Notes under the pieces: model-generated
Database searches by the model: none
Seen by the model: the letters and a program-made list of their open reading frames with translations, nothing else
Told to the model about the DNA's origin: nothing
From: Candidatus Pacearchaeota archaeon
GTDB lineage: Archaea > Nanoarchaeota > Nanoarchaeia > Pacearchaeales > GW2011-AR1
Length of the DNA stretch: 37,578 bases
Direction of reading: 5' to 3'
Assembly: GCA_002686195.1 (NCBI GenBank)
Contig: NZAS01000007.1
Span: forward strand, 56,049-93,626
Shown here: positions 7,344 to 14,126 of the stretch, piece after piece
How positions within the stretch are numbered: the first letter of the stretch is position 1
Layout of the letters: every line of letters begins with the position of its first letter
Made by a program: the position numbers and the translations under genes

Positions 7344-7960
7344 GGACGCCCCCCACGGCGCTCGGCCTGTCCCCGCCCATAGGCCGAAGCGGTAGACGAG
7401 ATGACGGTCGCAGCAGCAGACAGAGCCTGGGCAGCCAGGTCGGCAGGCATGTCGTTGAGGGTCGAGAGCGCATCGAGGAAGGACCGGGGGGAGTAGCCCG
7501 GGATCTTCAGCTTCCGATCCCCCTCCGGACCTGCATCGTGGGCATCGGCCAGGGCACCGAGCAACATCACGAGGTGATCGAAAACCTCTACCCAGGGCTC
7601 TGGTCCTTGAACCGTGGCATCGAGGGCTCGAAGATCCTCGACCAGGCCCACCTCTGCCTGGTTTGGGCTGTGGTCTGCCGTGCTCTTCATGCGATCGAGC
7701 ATCCAACCATAGATGTCGCTGTCGAGCTCTCGAAGCCGCTCCTCGACCGCGGCCTCCCAGACCTGGTCCGCGTCCATACCGAGAGCCAGGGCGATGCGGG
7801 TGCAGGTGGTCCGGTCTGGCGGCGTGCGGATGTTGCCCCGCTCCAGCTTGCTGATGTAGCCCCCTGCGCATTGGACCTCCTTTTCGAGCTGGGTCTGCTT
7901 CATCCGCCTCTCGCTCCTCCACTTGAAGAGCTTTTTTCCAAAGGGGGTGGGTTCGGGCAT
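7340..7960 (-). CDS. XRE-family repressor-like regulator
   Basis: An XRE HTH occupies residues 6-68 (FGKKLFKWRSERRMKQTQLE, GGYISKLERGNIR, CTRIALALGMDADQVWEAA). An acidic helical C-terminal domain of about 130 residues follows, probably for dimerisation or sensing. The ATG at 7960 has a GGAG site 6 bases upstream; an ATG at 7972 has none. The gene is divergent from 8029, and the gap contains a perfect palindrome in the opposing promoter, the classic arrangement of a lysogeny or copy-control switch. It is paralogous to the XRE protein at 2860. A recombinase remnant is coupled to its 3' end. Confidence 0.8.
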   Translation of the reverse strand: MPEPTPFGKKLFKWRSERRMKQTQLEKEVQCAGGYISKLERGNIRTPPDRTTCTRIALALGMDADQVWEAAVEERLRELDSDIYGWMLDRMKSTADHSPNQAEVGLVEDLRALDATVQGPEPWVEVFDHLVMLLGALADAHDAGPEGDRKLKIPGYSPRSFLDALSTLNDMPADLAAQALSAAATVISSTASAYGRGQAERRGGRP

Positions 7961-7980
7961 ATGCTTCTCCATCAGGTCAT

Positions 7981-8010
7981 TTGCTCTGATCGGTGATCAG
8001 ATGGTATTCT
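7981..8010 (+). promoter_or_regulatory. Rightward promoter overlapped by a 17-bp palindromic operator
   Basis: TTGCTC (7981-7986), an 18-base spacer and TATTCT (8005-8010) make a sigma70-like promoter for the gene at 8029. The spacer region holds a perfect inverted repeat, TCTGATC-GGT-GATCAGA at 7985-8001, that also covers part of the -35. A repressor bound there would block transcription, and the adjacent divergent XRE gene is the obvious candidate. Confidence 0.6.
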
Positions 8011-8028
8011 TTAGAGGCAGATTACCTC

Positions 8029-8190
8029 ATGACAGCTCGCCGCACCAGAACCAGCGACAAAAAACGCCAGGACGCGCTGCGTCTCCTGGCGCGGCTCATC
8101 GTGGACGCGGTGCGACAAGGGAAGCCGAATCCAGTGCCGGCCAAACCGAGGCCCATTCACACCGATCGAAAGACTGGGAGCAACACGTGA
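8029..8190 (+). CDS. Small basic hypothetical protein under the palindromic operator
   Basis: This 53-residue protein begins MTARRTRTSDKKRQDALRLL, is rich in Arg/Lys and has one amphipathic helix followed by a Pro-rich tail. It is the first gene expressed away from the XRE repressor, a position where Cro-like or antirepressor proteins often sit in phages, but no HTH is visible. The ATG is 18 bases after the -10. Its stop overlaps the GTG start of the next gene (GTGA). Confidence 0.55.
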   Translation: MTARRTRTSDKKRQDALRLLARLIVDAVRQGKPNPVPAKPRPIHTDRKTGSNT

Positions 8191-8468
8191 GACATGCGCA
8201 CAACCCACTTCACGAGGACCATGCATATGTATGTTTCGACGAACGCATCGAGAAGATCCGATCGCGCTACGACGAGTTGATCGCGGGGATTCGCCAAGAG
8301 GCTGGCGACGCCCAGCGGGATGTGATCCAGCTCCGAGAGCGAACTCATCACGACCTGGTAGAAAAGATCGATGAAAACGCTCGAAAGTTAGACGACGCGC
8401 TAGGGAAGCTCGACACCGGCCTCGCAGAGATGGCGCGGCACCATGAATCCAGGGGTCGCCCTGAATGA
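8187..8468 (+). CDS. Coiled-coil hypothetical protein
   Basis: This 93-residue protein starts at a GTG that overlaps the preceding stop. From about residue 18 it is a continuous charged helix (ERIEKIRSRYDELIAGIRQE ... VIQLRERTHHDLVEKI ... RKLDDALGKLDTGLAEM) with heptad spacing, so a coiled-coil oligomer is likely. No family was recognised. It ends 4 bases before the end of a convergent small minus-strand gene. It belongs to the operon controlled by the 7985-8001 palindrome. Confidence 0.6.
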   Translation: MRHAHNPLHEDHAYVCFDERIEKIRSRYDELIAGIRQEAGDAQRDVIQLRERTHHDLVEKIDENARKLDDALGKLDTGLAEMARHHESRGRPE

Positions 8469-8472
8469 CTTT

Positions 8473-8679
8473 TCATTGATCCGGATCGATTTTCGGGCTC
8501 AACGACCCCTGGGAGTAGAGAACATCGCTCATTGGAAGAAGTTGGTCCTCGAGGAGAGACCAAAAACCGTCATCTTCCGCGATTCCCGACACGAGCTTAC
8601 GCACCTGGTTGGGGGGAACCATCTTGGAGATGGCTCCGATGAGGCATCCCAGCATGGTGTTGATTTGTCGGTCAGTCAT
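8473..8679 (-). CDS. Small hypothetical protein
   Basis: This 68-residue protein begins MTDRQINTMLGCLIGAISKM and ends in a polar tail. It may form a short helical bundle; the hydrophobic stretch GCLIGAIS is too short for a confident membrane segment. The start at ATG 8679 matches the tight packing, with the upstream zinc-ribbon frame ending just inside this gene. It is the last gene of the 9838-to-8473 minus-strand cassette. Confidence 0.5.
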   Translation of the reverse strand: MTDRQINTMLGCLIGAISKMVPPNQVRKLVSGIAEDDGFWSLLEDQLLPMSDVLYSQGSLSPKIDPDQ

Positions 8680-8887
8680 GTGAGCTCTGGAGGGGAAAGG
8701 GGACGATAGAAGAGGTTCGAAATTGGTCGAATTCTGGTGGGCGAGGCTCCGAACACCGCTCACACCAGCACCTATCAATAGGTTGGTCCCTCCCACACTC
8801 CGGACACCCCCAAGTTTGGGGCCTTGGAGCTACCGATTCATGCGAAGCCTCTGGATTCTCTGGGCCTTCGAGGTGGGGTCTACCCAC
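8672..8887 (-). CDS. Possible zinc-ribbon protein overlapping a small membrane gene
   Basis: This frame encodes TWGCPECGRDQPIDRCWCER followed by C, that is CPxC ... CxxC spacing typical of a zinc ribbon, and its stop lies 6 bases inside the next gene, consistent with a real coupled gene. No ATG is available. The only usual start is a GTG at 8887, which makes the first 19 residues overlap the 49-residue membrane protein. A frameshift from that gene near 8845 is the alternative. The ribbon is convincing, the start is not. Confidence 0.4.
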   Translation of the reverse strand: MGRPHLEGPENPEASHESVAPRPQTWGCPECGRDQPIDRCWCERCSEPRPPEFDQFRTSSIVPFPLQSSHD

Positions 8888-8979
8888 TTGTCCAGTACCA
8901 TTTCGGCCAAGATCATCATCGCGCAGATCCCGAGGATGAATAGAGCTGCTTCCCACCACTTTCCGGGGTCCCGTGACAT
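8830..8979 (-). CDS. 49-residue single-pass membrane protein
   Basis: Begins MSRDPGKWWEAALFILGICA and continues with a hydrophobic stretch (MMILAEMVL), then a basic end (AQRIQRLRMNR): one transmembrane helix with a cytoplasmic basic tail. The ATG directly follows the stop of the upstream gene (TGAATG). Size and position in a run of tiny membrane proteins would suit a holin, antiholin or spanin subunit, but no signature proves it. Confidence 0.6.
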   Translation of the reverse strand: MSRDPGKWWEAALFILGICAMMILAEMVLDKWVDPTSKAQRIQRLRMNR

Positions 8980-9396
8980 TCATTTCTCTCCCTGGTGGAC
9001 CCAGATCACGGCTACGGCCGTGACCAGGGCTCCCCCGGCCACGGCAAGAGCGGTATTTCGCTGTCCTTTCCATCTCAAGCTGTCCCGTTGGGCGTCATTG
9101 AGGGCCACCGCGAGCTCCCCGATTTCCACCCCGTCCTTCTCAAGCTGGAGTTCGCAGCTTGTGAGAGCTGCTCGCGTTGTCTGTAAGCCACTACTTGCTT
9201 CGGAAACTGCTTCTGCAAGGGCACGCTCGTGTTCTCTCAAGGCCAGGGTGTTGGACAGGCAACTATCGTACACGGATTCTGGAAGCAAGTAACTGGGTAC
9301 TGTTGCAATAATGCTCTCTCCAGCAGCTACTGGCTGGATGGGAGGATCGTCTGCGTGCGCGACACCCATAAAAGCGACAATGAGAAGCCAGGTCAT
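8980..9396 (-). CDS. Exported coiled-coil protein with C-terminal membrane helix
   Basis: The 138-residue protein has a signal peptide (MTWLLIVAFMGVAHA, likely cut before DD), a coiled-coil region (about residues 50-110, LALREHERALAEAVSEASSG and onwards) and a C-terminal hydrophobic helix (NTALAVAGGALVTAVAVIWV) with a short charged end. A periplasmic coiled coil tethered to the inner membrane is reminiscent of spanin-type lysis proteins, though the anchor is at the opposite end from lambda Rz. The ATG overlaps the upstream TGA (ATGA). Lysis function is inference from topology and neighbours. Confidence 0.65.
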   Translation of the reverse strand: MTWLLIVAFMGVAHADDPPIQPVAAGESIIATVPSYLLPESVYDSCLSNTLALREHERALAEAVSEASSGLQTTRAALTSCELQLEKDGVEIGELAVALNDAQRDSLRWKGQRNTALAVAGGALVTAVAVIWVHQGEK

Positions 9397-9500
9397 GGGA
9401 CTGACGAGGTGAAAACAAGCATCATCGAGAAGCCCAGGATGAGCAACCCAGCCACGCCCATCACGACTGCCTGCAGATAGGTCCATTCCTGCTCTTTCAC
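9393..9500 (-). CDS. 35-residue single-pass membrane protein
   Basis: GTG start at 9500 with a GGAGGAG ribosome site immediately upstream; the GTGA overlaps the stop of the upstream gene and the final TGA overlaps the next ATG. The peptide is VKEQEWTYLQAVVMGVAGLL followed by ILGFSMMLVFTSSVP, a charged start plus one transmembrane helix. The double coupling and strong ribosome site make it credible despite its size. It could be a holin-like or envelope micropeptide. Confidence 0.6.
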   Translation of the reverse strand: MKEQEWTYLQAVVMGVAGLLILGFSMMLVFTSSVP

Positions 9501-9838
9501 GTCTCCTCCCTTCCACCTAAGAGTGTGTCTCCCAGAGCCGCCTTTTCCTCTGCGGAGAGGCCCTCCAGGCTCGCGTGAGCCCGATCCACCGCTGTGGCCG
9601 CCTCATCGGCCACAAGCTCAAGCCTGCGCTCAACCCGGACACTTTCTGTCCGGGCTTGCTCCGCTTGCGCCCCGATGCGCCGTCTCCTGGATGCCGCGGC
9701 TGCAGCGGCACTGGCCGCTCCAGCGGCCCCCAAAGCAGCTGCAGCTTCGGTGCTGATGTGTATGACGTAAGCCATTGAAATCACTACCAAAACGACAACA
9801 ACACTCACTACAAGGACTCGAATCGTCTTTTGCTCCAT
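9497..9838 (-). CDS. Membrane-anchored Ala-rich coiled-coil protein
   Basis: The 113-residue protein has a strong N-terminal membrane helix (IRVLVVSVVVVLVVISMAYV), an Ala/Gly-rich stretch, an Arg patch (SRRRRIG) and a charged helix to the end. The ATG at 9838 has an AGGA site 7 bases upstream. It is the first gene of a five- to six-gene coupled cassette of small membrane proteins running to 8473. A lysis or envelope role is suggested by the neighbours only. The divergent gap to 9978 carries a possible opposite promoter. Confidence 0.65.
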   Translation of the reverse strand: MEQKTIRVLVVSVVVVLVVISMAYVIHISTEAAAALGAAGAASAAAAAASRRRRIGAQAEQARTESVRVERRLELVADEAATAVDRAHASLEGLSAEEKAALGDTLLGGREET

Positions 9839-9873
9839 TCCAGCATCCTAACACGAGGGACGAGCCCCCGGTG

Positions 9874-9902
9874 TTGCGTTCAGACCTGTAGCGTGCTACT
9901 TG
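9874..9902 (+). promoter_or_regulatory. Possible promoter with palindrome for the methyltransferase operon
   Basis: TTGCGT (9874-9879), a 17-base spacer and TACTTG (9897-9902) repeat the pattern seen at 4773-4801. A perfect inverted repeat GTAGC-GT-GCTAC (9888-9899) overlaps the -10 and could be an operator. The site lies in the divergent gap between 9838 and 9978. Confidence 0.4.
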
Positions 9903-9911
9903 TCTGTGAGG

Positions 9912-9926
9912 CCCCCCTTCGGGGGT
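9912..9926. other. GC-rich hairpin in leader of the methyltransferase operon
   Basis: CCCCC-TTC-GGGGG (core 9913-9925) forms a tight hairpin 10 bases after the proposed -10. It lacks a T run on the plus strand, so it is more likely an RNA leader structure or stabilising 5' stem than a terminator. Confidence 0.35.
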
Positions 9927-9977
9927 CTGTGGGTTACCTGCCCACTGCTGACCAACCAAACCAACCGGAGCTCCCCC

Positions 9978-10370
9978 ATGCGGACTACCATCGATCGTAC
10001 CCTCGTCAACCTCCTAGCTTTGGAGGCTGAAGAGGCCCTCCAGGCTGTCGCCGCCAACCATGGCCTCACCCTCACCAAGGCAGGGGGTCGGTTCAGCGAT
10101 ACGACCTTCACGCCCAAGTTCACATTCACCCTGACCACCGAGAGCGGCGAGCCAGCTGACTTCGCCTCCCACGCGAAGCTGATCGGACTCCCCCCCGACT
10201 GCTGGGGCCAGACGTTCACTGGTGCCCGCGGGACCCAATACACCATCACTGGCATCAAGCTCTCCCGGCCCAAGTACCCCGTCTCGGGCACCGGCCCCAA
10301 GGGCGGCTCCTACAAGTTCACGACTGACAACGTACTGAAGGGATTGGACATGAGTGGGGGTGCCAAATGA
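9978..10370 (+). CDS. Conserved-looking phage hypothetical protein
   Basis: This 130-residue protein has an N-terminal helix (MRTTIDRTLVNLLALEAEEA) and a beta-rich centre with KFTFTLTT, GQTFTGARGTQYTITGIK and KYPVSGTGPKGGSYKFTTDN. This resembles widespread small phage proteins that precede modification genes, but I cannot name a function. The ATG at 9978 is about 75 bases downstream of the proposed promoter. Its last bases overlap the methyltransferase start (ATGA), so it is the first gene of that operon. Confidence 0.65.
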   Translation: MRTTIDRTLVNLLALEAEEALQAVAANHGLTLTKAGGRFSDTTFTPKFTFTLTTESGEPADFASHAKLIGLPPDCWGQTFTGARGTQYTITGIKLSRPKYPVSGTGPKGGSYKFTTDNVLKGLDMSGGAK

Positions 10371-11998
10371 AGCTGCGCCAACGAACCGCCGAAGTGACCC
10401 ATTTCACCCTGTTCTCTGGCCTTGGGGGAATCTCCCTTGGCCTCAACCAGGGCCATGCCCGGGTGGGGCGTGTCGACGCTCACACCCGGTGTCTCGGAGG
10501 GGTGGACGCCAATGCTGCGGCCATCAAGGACTTCGAGGCCCTGACCGGCTGCCCCGGCACCGTGATGGACCTGTTCGACCGAGAGGACTACGAGGCGTTT
10601 CACGGTGCCCCACCTCCCGCCGATTGGCGGGAGGTCACCCCCTGGGACCTGTTCGTTGCAGCTGGCTACGAACACCCCGACATTCTCTGTACGAGCCCCC
10701 CCTGCAAGGGATTCAGTGGGCTGCTCAACAAGAAGCACGCGGCCTCCAAGCGTTACCAGGCCCTCAATGGCCTTACCCTTCGCGGCATCGTCCTGGCCAT
10801 GGAAGCCTTCAAGGAGTGCCCCCCGAAGCTCGTGCTGCTGGAGAACGTGCCTCGCATCCAGACCAGGGGGCGCGACCTTGTCGATGCCATCCGTGGCATC
10901 CTCGAATACTACGGATACGCGGTGGCCGAGACTACCCACGACTGCGGTGAGATCGGCGGGCTCGCCCAGCACCGAAAGCGCTTCCTCATGGTGGCTCGCC
11001 ATCGGGATTCGGTCCCCCATTTTCTGTATCAGCCGCCCAAGCAGGCCCCCCTCACCGTGGGCGACGTCTTGAGCAACATGCCGCTGCCTGACGACGCGAC
11101 CGCTGGACCCATGCACCGGCTCCCCAGCCTCCAGCTTCGCACCTGGATGCGGCTGGCCCTCATTCCCGCAGGCAAGGACTGGAAGAGCTTGGCCGGCCTC
11201 CGCGTCAAGGACGGCGCCCTGCGCGACTACCAGTTGGTCCCCGATTTGGGCGACTACCACGCCTACAAGGTGAGCCCATGGGACGGCGTGAACGAGACCG
11301 TCACGAGCCGTGCGGCTCCTGGCTCTGGCGCCTTCTCGGTGGCCGACCCGCGCAACCGACATGGCTGGGGCGGGGGCAAGTACCGCATCACCCGGTGGGA
11401 CGAGGCAGCGGGCTGCGTCATCGCCAGTTCCGACACCGGCCAGGGCGCATTCGCCGTGGCTGACATTCGGCTGGGATGTGACGCGAGTAACACCCGCAAG
11501 CGCCGCTACAACAACGTCTATGCCGTGACCGCATGGGACGAGGTAGGCCGCTGTGTGACCGGCGGTGGTGGCAACTCCAAGGGCTACCTCTCCGACCCCC
11601 GCTCCCCGGCCTCCTGGGATGACCTCGCGCCGGGGGGAGTGCTTCTCCCTCCGACCCGCCAGTGCAAGCCCTTCATCGAGAGCCTGGATGGTGCGTGGCA
11701 CCGTCCGTACACGACCCTCGAGCTAGCCGCCCTCCAGGGCTTCCCGGTCCTGGCCGACGACGGCACTGGACTGCTGTTGAGCGGCGTCAACGACGAGCGT
11801 TGGCGCGAGCGGATTGGCAATGCCGTCCCGCCGCCCACCGCTGCAGCCATCGGCAGCGTCATGCTCGACGTTCTCCTCCGTGCGGAACTCAAGGCTCAGG
11901 CCTCGCTGCCCTTCAACCCCATCTGGGTGCGTCCTGAGCGCTCGCCCCTCACCGACTCCCTCACGCAGCTGCGGGTAGCGTTGAGCGTCCAATGCTGA
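10367..11998 (+). CDS. C5-cytosine DNA methyltransferase (Dcm type)
   Basis: The ordered motifs of the family are visible: motif I FTLFSGLGGISLGL, motif IV CTSPPCKGFS with catalytic Cys, motif VI LLENVPRI, motif VIII GLAQHRKRFLMVA, motif IX region YTTLELAALQGFP and motif X WRERIGNAVPPP. At 543 residues it is longer than usual (350-450) because of a large region between VIII and IX, the target recognition region, which contains two similar segments (YKVSPWDGVNETVTS, YAVTAWDEVGRCVTG). No restriction endonuclease is adjacent, so it is probably an orphan phage methylase protecting DNA from host restriction. Confidence 0.92.
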   Translation: MKLRQRTAEVTHFTLFSGLGGISLGLNQGHARVGRVDAHTRCLGGVDANAAAIKDFEALTGCPGTVMDLFDREDYEAFHGAPPPADWREVTPWDLFVAAGYEHPDILCTSPPCKGFSGLLNKKHAASKRYQALNGLTLRGIVLAMEAFKECPPKLVLLENVPRIQTRGRDLVDAIRGILEYYGYAVAETTHDCGEIGGLAQHRKRFLMVARHRDSVPHFLYQPPKQAPLTVGDVLSNMPLPDDATAGPMHRLPSLQLRTWMRLALIPAGKDWKSLAGLRVKDGALRDYQLVPDLGDYHAYKVSPWDGVNETVTSRAAPGSGAFSVADPRNRHGWGGGKYRITRWDEAAGCVIASSDTGQGAFAVADIRLGCDASNTRKRRYNNVYAVTAWDEVGRCVTGGGGNSKGYLSDPRSPASWDDLAPGGVLLPPTRQCKPFIESLDGAWHRPYTTLELAALQGFPVLADDGTGLLLSGVNDERWRERIGNAVPPPTAAAIGSVMLDVLLRAELKAQASLPFNPIWVRPERSPLTDSLTQLRVALSVQC

Positions 11999-13074
11999 CA
12001 AGCGACAACGACCCAGCTACCTCCCTGCTCGCCGCCCTCCGCTCTCTCCTAGCTCACTACGGCCAGGAGGAGGTGGAGGCCGACAATGCGCTACGGTGGA
12101 TCTCCCAATGCTTGGGCGATGCCACCCCTGGCGGCTACCCCCTTGATCCCCCCAACGAAACCCCTGTCCTCATAGAGGAACCCATGAAGCCCCTCTCTCC
12201 TGCTCCTACTCGAACTGCTCCAGAGGCCCATGTCAATGGGCCCGACTGGTTCCCCACCAGCGATGGACCCCGGACCCTCCAGGACTCCACGGAACGGGCC
12301 GAGCGGGTGTGCTATCTCTGTTCCCCGACCATCCGTCCGAAGTACGCGCCCTACGAACCGGCCAAGCACCGCATCTGTACGTTCTGCCGTCACAAGCTCC
12401 ACGCCATTTCCCACAGCTTTGGCCTGGGCTCGGTCGTTCGCATCGACCAGGGAGGGGACAACACGGGACTCAAGCTGACGCTCGTCAACCAGGTCTTCGA
12501 CACCGCCAAGGCCATCCTCCATGGCATGAGCATGGACCGCGCCAAGGCGCGAGTGGAGCGCAACCCTGACCTGTTCCCAGAGAAGGGAGAGCCCGCTCCC
12601 CCCGTGGACGAAGAGGCGCCTTGCGAGCGGTGCGGTGAGGCCGTTCCCCTCGACGAGTTCCTGGGAAACACCCGTCCGGACGGAACCAGCGAGTTCCTCT
12701 GTGGGGATTGCTACACGCCCGACCCAAGCGGAAACTTTGAGACCGCAGAATCCATTCCAACCCAACCCGTAAAGATCTCCTGGTGCCGCGTGTCTATGCA
12801 CCTCGAGGGGCCTCCAGGGGTGCCACTCTCGGACAATACCGACGACTGGACAGCGCAAGACGTAGTGGAGGGGCGCGTTACGATTGACGACACCCAGACC
12901 CGAACCCGAGCAAAGCGAAAAGCGGAAGCTCAAAAGGAACAAGACGAATTTGTCCGGCGCCATGTGGAAGCGGAAAAACGATGGGACTCGGAACTTGATC
13001 TAATCCGACAAGAGCAACCCGAGGAACTCCCTGGACAGACCCACATGTTTGATACTGACAGGAGAAGATCGTGA
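11992..13074 (+). CDS. Multi-zinc-finger hypothetical protein
   Basis: The 360-residue protein has two Cys pairs in the first zinc site (CYLC ... CTFC, about residues 107-131) and two in the second (CERC ... CGDC, about 209-243). Charged helices (TRTRAKRKAEAQKEQDEF) and QTHMFDTDRRRS at the end follow. It is probably nucleic-acid or protein binding; no family was recognised. It overlaps the methyltransferase stop by 7 bases and the next gene by 4, so it is firmly inside the operon. It could partner the methyltransferase, but this rests on position only. Confidence 0.65.
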   Translation: MLTSDNDPATSLLAALRSLLAHYGQEEVEADNALRWISQCLGDATPGGYPLDPPNETPVLIEEPMKPLSPAPTRTAPEAHVNGPDWFPTSDGPRTLQDSTERAERVCYLCSPTIRPKYAPYEPAKHRICTFCRHKLHAISHSFGLGSVVRIDQGGDNTGLKLTLVNQVFDTAKAILHGMSMDRAKARVERNPDLFPEKGEPAPPVDEEAPCERCGEAVPLDEFLGNTRPDGTSEFLCGDCYTPDPSGNFETAESIPTQPVKISWCRVSMHLEGPPGVPLSDNTDDWTAQDVVEGRVTIDDTQTRTRAKRKAEAQKEQDEFVRRHVEAEKRWDSELDLIRQEQPEELPGQTHMFDTDRRRS

Positions 13075-14126
13075 AAAATAAAATCGTTGAAGTGCCAAGC
13101 GTAGCCACCCCCATCAAGCGAAGTCCTGGCTTCGAGAAGAAGGAGCTGTCCACCTACAAGCTGGACATTATGGCTCTCTGCGGATTCGGATGCCGCTACT
13201 GCAGTTCCAACTTCGGGAATTACCTGCGTATCAATCGCAAGGATTTCGCGGACGCGACCGAGGACCAGTTGGGGCGCCGTTTGCTCCCCGATACCGACCC
13301 CTCCCTGTCCATGATCTGGCCCGACGTCATCGAGAAGCTCGAAGCCCAGGTCAAGGGGCGTCGCGCCGGATTCGGTCGCGGCCACACCATGGTGTTTTCC
13401 ATGCTCACCGATGGGTTCTCCCCGTACCTGGTCGAGAACGGAATCACCGAGAAGGCCTTGCGCCTCGTCCTCGATCACACCGAATTCCGGATCCGGGTTC
13501 TGACGAAGAACGCCATCGTGGGTGAGGACCGATGGATCAAGTTTTTCCGCGCTTACCCCGGCCGTTTCGTCGTGGGGCTCTCAATGGGCACGTTGGACCC
13601 CTCCTGGGCTACGCGGGTGGAGTTGGGGACCTCTGACCCGCGGGAGCGCCTCCAGGCCACCCAGCGCCTCCAGGAGGGCGGTGTGCCCACCTACGGGATG
13701 CTGTGTCCTGTGTTCCCAGATGCCATGGCCAACGGCGACCTGACACGGCTCGTCCAAGGCCTGAACCCCGACCTTCTCGAACACCTGTGGGCCGAGCCCT
13801 ACAATGACCGGGCCAACTGGCGACTGGTGCAGGCCGGCTATTCCGCGGGAAGTCATGGCTTCCAGTGGTTCGACCAGGTCTATGGACAGGGTCGAAAGGA
13901 CCTGTGGTCCCGCTATGCAGCTGACCTGTTCCTGGGGCTGAAAAACATGGCAGTTCACGACGGCTGGCTTCACAAGCTCCGCTACCTGCTCTACGAGACG
14001 GAGATCCAGCCCCAGCACGCATCGGTCTTCGACGGGTTCGAGGGTGTGTTGCTCCAGAGCAAGCCGAAGTCGGACGGGACGAGCCAGAACATGGCGATCT
14101 GCGCCATGCAGGGAGGTGCCAAGTGA
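13071..14126 (+). CDS. Radical SAM protein (SplB-like)
   Basis: CGFGCRYCSS at residues 37-46 gives the CxxxCxxC that holds the 4Fe-4S cluster, preceded by YKLDIMALC. The later segments TMVFSMLTDGFSPY, RIRVLTKNAI, RFVVGLSMGTLD and AEPYNDR match spore-photoproduct-lyase-like proteins common in phages. The enzyme would generate a 5'-deoxyadenosyl radical acting on DNA or a nucleotide, with unknown product. The GTG start overlaps the stop of the zinc-finger protein. Presence beside a cytosine methyltransferase suggests a role in base modification or repair, as inference. Confidence 0.82.
   Translation: MKNKIVEVPSVATPIKRSPGFEKKELSTYKLDIMALCGFGCRYCSSNFGNYLRINRKDFADATEDQLGRRLLPDTDPSLSMIWPDVIEKLEAQVKGRRAGFGRGHTMVFSMLTDGFSPYLVENGITEKALRLVLDHTEFRIRVLTKNAIVGEDRWIKFFRAYPGRFVVGLSMGTLDPSWATRVELGTSDPRERLQATQRLQEGGVPTYGMLCPVFPDAMANGDLTRLVQGLNPDLLEHLWAEPYNDRANWRLVQAGYSAGSHGFQWFDQVYGQGRKDLWSRYAADLFLGLKNMAVHDGWLHKLRYLLYETEIQPQHASVFDGFEGVLLQSKPKSDGTSQNMAICAMQGGAK

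Noticed and set aside
7344..7922. Long minus-strand frame that ends in the recombinase signature
   Set aside because: Only the last 29 codons, after a GTG overlapping the XRE stop, look like a recombinase; the upstream part is an out-of-frame shadow of the XRE gene.
9912..9926. Rho-independent terminator
   Set aside because: The CCCCC-TTC-GGGGG hairpin has no T run on either side and lies between divergent genes, so a terminator is not supported.
10310..11701. Long minus-strand open frame opposite the methyltransferase gene
   Set aside because: It is a mirror of a strongly supported methyltransferase frame. Its translation is Gly/Val/Leu/His-rich without any motif, as expected for a shadow in GC-rich DNA.
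12091..12963. 290-residue minus-strand frame opposite the zinc-finger protein
   Set aside because: The opposite frame has clear CxxC pairs and coupled overlaps; this one has none and shows shadow composition.
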